Of a DNA stretch of 64,000 nucleotides, positions 55,459 through 64,000 are shown piece by piece (the first letter of the stretch is position 1; the number at the start of each line of letters is the position of its first letter). The DNA lies in the NCBI RefSeq assembly GCF_032884065.1, contig NC_088867.1, positions 29,635,252-29,699,251 of the forward strand, written 5' to 3'. The DNA is from Artemia franciscana (Eukaryota; Arthropoda; Branchiopoda; Anostraca; Artemiidae). A model generated the notes under the pieces. It had not been told where the DNA came from. It did no database searches and was given only the letters and a program-made list of their open reading frames with translations. Made by a program: the position numbers and the translations under genes.

Positions 55459-58400
55459 CTAAAATAAAAATAATAAAAAATTAGCTAGTAAAAGTTCGTT
55501 ATGGATTTTAAATGAAATTCCATTTCCAGCTTTTCAAACCCAAAACTAGGAATGTAAACAATCGCTCAATAACAACTTGCTATTTCATAAAATTTCATTA
55601 TTTTCACGGTGACCAAATCTATTTACTTCTTTCTTAAGACTCCATGAAACCTAAAATACTAAACTTCAGCAACTTTTCAAAAGGAGCATCGACTTAAGAC
55701 CTAAGACAAAAAAACAGTATACAACAGAAAAAGAATTATGCAGAAAGAATTAAGAAGCATAATTGAGAAAGAATAATTCTAAAATTCCACTTCATACAAA
55801 ATGGGGTATAGCACTTTAGGACACCCCAGAAGCCTGTCTAGAGTGATGTTTACGTTACTAGGGAGACAAACGTACTCCCCATAGCTTTCATTGATACAAC
55901 ACATCATTCTCGCTGTTTGGGACCATTATTTTCAATAAAATGGCACCAGAGCCATTATTTCCAGCAACTGGATCATTATTCGCAAATTCGAACCGCCATT
56001 CCAATGAAATTTTTATTTTTTGCTTAATAGAGTTTTTCTAATTTTGGCTACAGATTTAGAAATGTATAACTTAGAATGCTCTGAACGAGCAGGCATAGGC
56101 ATATGGAGTCTTTATAGGCACATAACCTATGGCAAAATCTAACCCCATTAAGGGAGAGCGGCTGGGACGCAGTTACACTGGTAAGTGACTAATAGATCTG
56201 GAAAGAGCATTGATTTGGGGTGCTCAATGGTCCATTTTTTTTTCTTTTTTTGAATCTGAGTTTCTCTACCATAAATTAACCCAATTTATTTTATCCTCTC
56301 TTCTGGACTAAAAGTTACACTACCGAAATTTTCACTTCATTACTTCGAGGAAAAAAAACCAACAACTTCTGGATGGACTTAAGAGTATCTTACAACTTAA
56401 TGGTACGCCAGCCCCCACCCAAATTCCCTCGATATAGCTCTAGGCTATATGCAAAACTTGGCCTGATAGGTGTCTCTGTGTTAGCAGTTAAATGGTCCGT
56501 TTCTATTTTTTAGATGTTCTTTCTGGTACTAATGTGAAAGGACTGCTTGAATAGAGGGACTCCTGTAGAAACAACTCTTGGCGAGGTATATATAGATATC
56601 TTGTGGACTATCAATTCAGAAGTTGTTTTTATCACTACTTCCGTTTATAGAATGGAATGAATTGCCATGAGACTTGTTGAAAAGAATTGTAGAAAACAAC
56701 TATTTATTGGAAAGATTAGTAAAAAAGCTGAATAATGTGGATTCAAGACCAAGAATATAACTGAGGTCTTTCATCTGGTGGCCGTATAGCCCATAAATGC
56801 TGATTTAGTAAATATTATGTAGCAGTCATTCTACTGACGGTATTTAGTATTCAATTTAAGCAATTGCTCCCTCAGACATGTTTATTCCTACTTTTCCAGT
56901 TAAAGAAGGAGGCTGGTGGTATCCTATAAGGCACAATCAGCATGGCATCAACCATAGTAGTAACTCAGGCAAAGTAGTCCACTTAAGCTTCAGTTCAGTG
57001 TCATCTATTAAGAGAAAATGCTGAACTACTTTAAACAAGCTTTTTCATGATTTTTTTTTTAGTCACCGTTTCCCTTATGTTGTTGAAATGGTTTAAGTGT
57101 AACTCAATGCTGACGTAATAGATTTATTCAGGGCTGCTCAGCAGTATTTACTCAAATAAAGTTGATTGGCTACAAGATCACAAAATGAAAGGTTTCAGCT
57201 ACATTCTTGGTTCTGAATTACACCGATTTAGCTTTCATGTTATTCTTCCTAATAAACAACAGCAAATGCGGCTCCAATAAGTAATATAAAGTATAATGGC
57301 AAGCCATTCTTATCTATAGAAGGAAGTAAAGACTAAAAACCAAAGTGATAGTTCAGAAGATGTTTACTAGAAAGATCTAAGCCAAAATTCCTTGCCAATA
57401 GCTGATCCAATAGGAATTCCACCAGTCACGCAGTTCTTTAACCTTAATAATAGAGAGCAACGAAAAAAAAGAAGAAAGAAATGGACTTGGCAACTTATCC
57501 CACGTGAATTACTACCAGGTCAAAGTTTTGTCTATTGTCAAAGACCACATCCGGGCATTAAGGGGAAAGGAGGGGCTGGGATGCAGTTAAATTAGAATCA
57601 ACTAAGAACTACATTAAAAAGATATTTTCTAAATGCAATGAAGCAAAAGCTTTTCCACGATAGCATTTAGTTCAGAAGAGGGGATAAACTAGACAGTGCT
57701 AGTTTATAGTTCAAGGCAGAAATCAGATAAAGAAAAGAACCATACAATTCGATTCCCCAATCAACTTTCTTTCCAAGCATAATAATCGCCGCCATTGTAA
57801 TTGCATTCTAGCAATCCCCCCCCCCCACTAGCGGGTTGGACATGTCCTAGACTATATACGAAACTTTGCTGATTCTGTTTTATTTTTTATTGGCTTAATT
57901 TTGAATTTCGAACCAACTGTTGACCAGGAATAAGCACGAGAATGTAATGCAAACCCACAAAACCAAATAGGTATTGTAGTCTACAAGATGTAGCCCAGGA
58001 CTACATCTTGTCTCACTGGGGCCTAACTGGTATGGTGGTGATTATCATATTTGAAAAGAACTTTGAATGGGGAATCGAAAGGTAGATTCTTCTGTATTTG
58101 ATTGCTTTCCTATAACCATATTCAACCTATAACTACCCCTAATATGTATTTACCCGCAAAAACTTTCTACTAATTCACACACACTGATATATATGGCGTC
58201 TCTGGAGCAATTTTGCCTTTTTAATCAAACTCTGCCATCTAGATATTTTATCCTCTGCTTGCACAACTATAGCTGCTTGTTCAGACCATTTGGAATTATA
58301 AATGGTCAAAACTATAGTCAATAATTAAAACTAGTAAGTCTGCCAAAAGCCACACTTTCTTTTTAATCTGAAATCAAGCCAGCATCGAAAGATATAAAGA

Positions 58401-59934
58401 ACTGTAAAAAAAGCTAAGAAAACTGTATATTTTGCCAAAACATAAAAATTTCATGGGAATTATGGTTTAAATTTAAGATTAGTGGCCTACTTTTTGATGA
58501 AAGATTATTATAAAATGAAAAAAAGGTGGATTGTAGATAACAAACCAATAGTGATGATGACGACATTGTAGGGATTTTACACTTAAAGGAGCGTGACAGA
58601 TCCTCCCCCTGACGTAGCCTACCTGACTGCAGAGTACATCAAAGCCCATCTGCATGTCATCTTCACCGATGGTATCTACGTAATTGCTTGTGCTGATAAA
58701 CATGCTTGACAGTAGCCTGTTTTCCATATATATATACTCCATATTTAAAATACTGCAGGCCCTAAAAACAGTCACATCACGTGCATGCGAATTTTCAAGC
58801 TTCTATAAATAGTTTAGAAGTTGTTTAATCATTTTTTTTTTTAATATTTCTACAGGACGTGCTTTACGAAACATAAAAAAATTATAAGAACACCCAAGCA
58901 CGTGTTGCAATTCACGGGTAGACTTACCTGGCTTTGTTTTTTACTTAGTTTAAAATCTTAGTATAAAAAGAAGAGGATAAAAGCTGACCTTACTTATTGC
59001 AGGTGACTTTTCAAGTGTACATGTATGCTTAAAGAGAGCAGATTATGTTCTCTCACTTATGCTGCAATGACCTGATTTCATATGAACGATTGCGCTACAG
59101 CATTTATCTTTGAATTATCTTTGTTTAGCAAAGAAAATAATAATAAACGCCTAACCACGTTAGCATAGGGTAGCCCTTACATTCTTTGGAACATAAAAAG
59201 AAGAAAAAAAATATACCAAAATTTCGCATATGATGTAGAAAATACAAACAAACTTTGTGTCTAAAACACATTCAAATTTCAAATGCATTGCCTGCAAAGT
59301 AATTGTGCTGTAAAAAAATGGCTTTTGATTTTAAATGAACGAGTATTCTTCCTTAGTTTGACTGAGACAAGTCATATTTGTGCTTTGAGGAATACTTCAA
59401 AACTGTAACTTATTATACAATTTAAAATGAGGTAATCTGAAGAAAACTTCTTGTCTAAAATTTTCAAGTCGCGAAATCGTTCGGGCCATACTAAAAAACA
59501 CTATTTGTCAGACTAATCAAGGTGTGTTGTTTGTTTGTTTTTTTTGTTTTTTTTTTTTTCATTAAAAAAGTATCCATCACCAAAGAGATTTCACCTCGTT
59601 AACCTTAAATCTTAAAAGTAATGATCCTTAATGTAATATAGAACAGCATAAATGTGCTATAACCAACAACTTTACATCTTATATGTAATACATTCGATAG
59701 TTTAACTACATTAGAGTGTTACTACATAGATGCAAACACCCAAACTTATCATGGATATGAGTTTTATCGGAACCAATATCAGTCAATGGATATTTTATTC
59801 CCCTTTTTGAAGATTTTTGTAGAAAAATTTGTCCTTGCACTCATTTCTAAGACGAAGTCACTCAATCATTTCACAAAGATACAAAAACATTAAACTAACA
59901 AATTAGAAAGAGAACACAAACACAAACCCTTGAC

Positions 59935-60073
59935 TGGATTCCTTCTATACAAATATCCCATAAAAGCGCTCAGACAAAAACAGACGCACGAGTACTTACT
60001 GGATTCCTTCTATACAAATACCCCATACAAGCGCTCAGACAAAAACACAAAAACAGACGCACGAGTACTTACT
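59935..60073. repeat. Tandem duplication, 65-bp unit
   Basis: TGGATTCCTTCTATACAAAT through ACGCACGAGTACTTAC occurs at 59935-59999 and again at 60000-60073. The second copy has an 8-9-bp extra ACAAAAAC. Recent, nearly identical copies. Confidence 0.95.
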
Positions 60074-62179
60074 TTGTTTATATAAAACAATTTTAAAAAC
60101 ACTGTATCTGAACTAACTCTAGTTTTGCCCAAACAATTTAATTCTTAAAAAAAATATGGAGAGTGAAACCCCGTTTTCACTCTCTAGTTTTGAACTAGTG
60201 AACAATAAAATTATTTTCCGCTACTACTTTGTTTTTTGTTTGTTTACACTTAAGATGTTTCCAATTTTTGCCCAATATCCTCTAGATCTTACTCGCTCAA
60301 ACAGCGTCCAAACCCTACCCTGTGCGTTTCCTTAGGAAGACTGTGTTGAGCAGTTTTCTAAAGATAGGCGTAACAAAAGGGCTGTGGTTACAGCCCCACT
60401 CCCCATTCAATCCAAAAAAGATATTTCAATACTTCTTCATCACGGACAAACTACTCCAATAGGAGGGAATGTGATCAGACAAGCTTGAATAAAATATATT
60501 CACGCTTCTACCACTACTTTATTTTTTACCTCTTTCTGGTTGTCCCGACATTCTCTATAAGAAGGAAATTAGGATAATTTACCCAGGTCGGTGAACTTCA
60601 ATTATTACGTTATTTACTCGTTTCACTTCAATGGTACAAGAACATAAACGTTATAAACAGTTTTAATTTCCCCAAATCTGTATTAAACGTAATGATTCAC
60701 ATAAAAAGAATATCGCATATCATGTTGATCATTGCCCTTTGACAACATTACCAGCTTGTGTTATTTTGTTTCTGTTTAGATACTGAAAATTTAGTTGAAT
60801 GTTTTGACAAATTATACAATTTTTTTCTCTTTTATTCAACCTAAGCTTCTTCGACGGGAAATAAAACTAAACAACAGCTATATTCTAATCATGTTTTAAT
60901 TACCATTCAACTAAAATAAATCCTCTAGCGGACTGAGACTTATTTTCCCTTGAAGTTGACATTCTATGACCGATAATTCGCGGATCTATTTTTCAGTTGA
61001 CTCTATTAAAAACAACAAATTTTAACTCATCTTTTAAGTTTTTCTGTACGATGGAGAGGCAGTAGAGTTATATTCTAGATGTTCTCTTTCGTCCAACACA
61101 AAAATAAGTGCAACACCTGATATAAAAGTCTAACCTGCCGCGTTGTACACCCGTTCTTTCCTGGCCTCGGCGTCAGGAACTAGCATCCCGATTGTGACGG
61201 AAACACTGTTTAAAGCAATGAAACCCAAATAACTTAATGGTATCCCCCAGATGAACCAAATTTCATTGTTTCCTTTTATTTATAACTTATTTACATTTTG
61301 TCAAACAAATTAATATAAATGTTACTATGCATGGCCTTATCTTACTTGCATTTGCATCAAGACCATGCATTTTCTCACCTGGCATCTGGAATTCAGATGT
61401 TAAGTGGGAATTTACTTTGGAGAATTATTGTGTTGGTTTTTAGTTAACTGGATTTCCAAATCAGGGGATGGTGCTCCTCCTCTATTTTCGCACTAATTTG
61501 TTAGAGTATCAAAAAGTGAACCCTACCTGGGGCAGATGCCAAGAATTTTCCCCTAGATAAAAAGAGTGGAAAGAACCGAGGCCGGGATCCTCCACAAAAC
61601 AACACATTCCCTTCTACATAAAAGAAAGTTCTAGGCAACTGCATTTTAAGGGTGTGTCAACTATAATACACCTAAATAAGACTATTGGTATTAAAGAAAT
61701 GTAGTTGACCTACTATTGTGAGCTATCAAAGGCTTCAAGTTCTTTTGAGATAGGTTATCCGACCAAAAATCTTATATTTAAAGAATTTAAATACGAAATA
61801 ACAATTATTGGACAGAGAAGTGTAAAAAAGCGAAAAACCGACACTGTTGAATCAAGAAAACTACTTTGATTTAATTCAAGATCCTTTTCTACCACCAAAA
61901 TTTAAAGCGCACATGTTTTATCAAATCCTAAATATACTCAATACTGAGGAAGGGAAAGAACAATGTAAGGAGAAAGAATGTTCGGTTTTTCCAGTTTCTA
62001 CAGTGAATGCCATAGGGTGGACAACATTCATCACGTGAACGTAAACTGCAGACGAGCAGAAGAATATAAAAGTACCGTGGAACGTATCCTAAGGTCACAA
62101 AAATCTTTTATATAGATGCATTATTGATAAAGGAGGTTCCCATCAAGCATAATAAGAAATAGGACGAATAGGGATATCA

Positions 62180-62320
62180 GGTCAATGGAACTGATATTGC
62201 GGCTTTGAATAGTGCAAGTGAGCCGCAATCAAGGACGAGGGACATCTGAGAAAATATTAGCTATATCGGAAAAGATAAACCGAGTGGAAGATATGAAGGT
62301 ATGTAGAAATCTAAAGGTTA
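62180..62320 (+). mobile_element. Possible RTE endonuclease scrap
   Basis: One frame reads G-T-D-I-A-A-L-N, then after a stop Y-I-G-K-D-K-P-S-G-R. This resembles the D-I-A-A-L-S-E-T-R and downstream strand of RTE endonucleases. Short and decayed, so uncertain. Confidence 0.35.
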
Positions 62321-63021
62321 AATATTACTGTGAAGATAGCCCATATAAGGTTAGGTCTAAGTTAGAACAAAACTTTGGCATATATTGTCTATGCATACAT
62401 TTTGTGCTTATTTCACAACGTAAAGTAGGTTTCTGTAACTACTTCATTGTTTTTGTTTTTTATGTGCTTGCCAATATTTGATACCATTAAAGAAGTGCTT
62501 CCTGGTAGGAGAGGATATGCAACAAGAGTCATGCTCACTTTTTTTTTGTTTACGTGCAGTGGCCCTTCATATTTACTAGTTTATTGTCTACTATATACCA
62601 ATTAAATTAACAGTTGAATTGTTTTAAAGATAATGGAGATTTAAAAGAAACGGTAAGACATAGAAAGTTAAATTTAGATTAAAAAGGGAGATTAGAAAAA
62701 TATTGCTGTACCGAGCGAAGTAGCAGTCCCAGTCAATTGCGATTAATTCTGTGAGAACATATGATGAAAAAGATACAACGTCGGAAAGGAGAAAAAACAG
62801 AGATTGCATGTCTTCTGGATAACAAAAAATTGGTAAGATAGGAATATACTCATAGCCAATTCCTTGTAAGTGTCAACCAGAAACGTTTGGCATGACTGTT
62901 TTAAATCAATATCTATTTTTCTCAAATTTTTTTAGCTATCTAGTGAACTCAAGAATTTTGTTCAGACTACAGATGCATAAAGACAGATAACAAAGGCAGT
63001 CAGACGCACATGCTGATGTAC

Positions 63022-63159
63022 CTGTTGTTTGGCCAGTTCCTTTTGAAGCACAATAATCTTCCTATAAGCATGAGCCAAAAGCATATTCTGCTCTTCGTCT
63101 GTGAGCTTGGCACCCTTGGTGTTTGGAGATACTTCAGGTAGAATGCTGGATAGCTCTAG
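63022..63159 (-). CDS. IMMT: MIC60/mitofilin, coiled-coil exon (most 5' exon in the window)
   Basis: 46 codons, phase 0 on both sides; acceptor TTTTGTTTAG, donor CAG/GTACAT. Residues 1-46 include G-A-K-L-T-D-E-E-Q-N-M-L-L-A-H-A-Y-R-K-I and L-Q-K-E-L-A-K-Q-Q. The T-D-E-E-x-N-x-L-x-A-H-A-x-R-x-I pattern is the conserved start of the MIC60 coiled coil. The targeting sequence, transmembrane helix and N-terminal exons must lie beyond 64000. Confidence 0.92.
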
Positions 63160-64000
63160 CTAAACAAAAGAAAATAAAAAATTGCATGTATAGATAGATA
63201 TATATAATATCTTTCAACAAGCAGAAACAACCTAACAGAAACAAGCCAGGTTTTTATCGGTAGAAAAACGCTTAAGCTTAGAATATCGTAAAAAAAGGAA
63301 AAAAAAAACCCGTACTGATATACACGCGAGTAAACGTTATTATTTTATCCAACGTTAAACTTGAATTCCGATATTAATGTCTCATCGACCAGACTGACTA
63401 CTGAAAGCGTTCGCAGAGTTATAAAAATAGATTTATACTAGAGTTAACCCTGTTTTTAACCTTAATTAGGAATATTTAAAACCTGACCTTAAACTGTAAT
63501 CTAAACTTAACACTTCTTGACAAATGCTACTGACTACTCCCAAAACTCCCATAACTGACTACTAAAAAATTGTAGATACTCATTTATTTCCATATTTTAC
63601 ACACAAAGAAGACCAAAATATTTGATTAGCTGACAGTCGATAATTACATCTAGGAGCATAAACGAGTATTACAAAAATAAGACACACATTTGGGAAAAAA
63701 GAGTCGCTTAGAATCTCGTCAAGTCCATATTTCAAAGACAATTCAGTCGCTCATCAGCTTATGGTACGCATTCGTCGTCATACTAACTTCCCTAAAATCG
63801 GGATTTTTTATGCATAAATCAAACAAAACAAGATTTCAAATTCTTAATATCAAAGCACAAATATAAAAATCGGGTGAATTGGAGACGGTTTTTTGAATTA
63901 TGGAACTAGTTGAGAAGGAGCGATAAAATCTTTCAGCTGCACCCTCGAAAATAATGGCTGTTGGAATACTCATTATGTTGTTCCTACTTAATATTACCAA
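63160..64000 (-). other. Upstream MIC60 intron, incomplete
   Basis: No further exon was recognised to the window edge. AT-rich. Confidence 0.5.

Larger units (their letters stand above)
55459..63021 (-). other. MIC60 intron (7563 bp)
   Basis: AT-rich. It contains a small tandem duplication (59935-60073) and an RTE endonuclease scrap (62180-62320). Two segments near 56140-56175 and 57550-57590 share CATTAAGG...GGCTGGGA(C/T)GCAGTTA, suggesting a diverged repeat. A minus-strand frame at 58479-58775 with a good donor was considered as an exon but its phase does not fit. Confidence 0.6.

Noticed and set aside
58479-58775. Minus-strand 98-codon frame with a strong internal donor and a TTTTTAG acceptor, a possible extra MIC60 exon
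   Set aside because: The acceptor gives a phase that does not match the phase-0 exons on either side, and the residues do not resemble MIC60.
61847-62038. Plus-strand 63-codon frame
   Set aside because: No motif, antisense to the MIC60 intron, normal length for chance.

Overview
The window looks like a TE-rich, AT-rich animal nuclear genome, most likely an arthropod and tentatively a crustacean. It holds two conserved metazoan genes split by multi-kilobase introns with clean GT/AG junctions. It also holds degenerate non-LTR retrotransposons, Helitron, piggyBac and Mutator-like DNA transposons, tRNA-derived SINEs, (TA)n microsatellites and long poly(A) tracts. The species is an inference; nothing here fixes it.

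Host genes. (1) Plus strand, three exons at 9949-10174, 13773-14094 and 19144-19879. Their phases agree and they encode the last 427 residues of a TUT1/Star-PAP-like non-canonical nucleotidyltransferase; the upstream exons were not found. (2) Minus strand, six exons from 63159 down to 31420. Their phases agree and they encode the last 372 residues of MIC60/mitofilin (IMMT), the core subunit of the MICOS complex at mitochondrial crista junctions; the 5' exons lie beyond the right edge. (3) A complete tRNA-Lys(UUU) gene on the minus strand at 26794-26722, with a T9 terminator. The two protein genes converge on an 11.5-kb stretch that holds the tRNA gene and mobile elements.

Layout. 1-4.65 kb: decayed Mutator-like transposon (minus strand) that also carries a YqaJ/lambda-exonuclease-like nuclease. 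Its 3' half is tandemly duplicated with a SINE fixed inside both copies. 4.67-5.83 kb: unclassified repeat with internal periodicity. 5.9-7.6 kb: internally deleted LINE. 9.9-19.9 kb: TUT1-like gene, with an RTE-type LINE and a minisatellite in its introns. 20.5 kb: 50-bp tandem repeat. 21.7-22.5 kb: two SINE families. 26.2-26.7 kb: GC-rich foldback palindrome beside the tRNA gene. 27.4-29.7 kb: two LINE fragments. 31.4-63.2 kb: MIC60.

MIC60 introns. The last intron (31.6-39.8 kb) holds a nested Helitron cluster. The next one upstream holds RTE fragments, a pair of inverted coding-repeat arrays and a dead piggyBac. Others hold a minisatellite, RTE fragments, an 89-nt poly(A) tract and small tandem duplications.

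The least ordinary material is the Helitron cluster and the Mutator/YqaJ element. The Helitron cluster repeats a module order of tRNA-like segment, A-rich tract, minisatellite, last ~66 codons of the helicase and hairpin-CTAG terminus, and it includes a ~117-bp mini-Helitron. Similarity calls come from reading translations and recognising family motifs; no database search was run.
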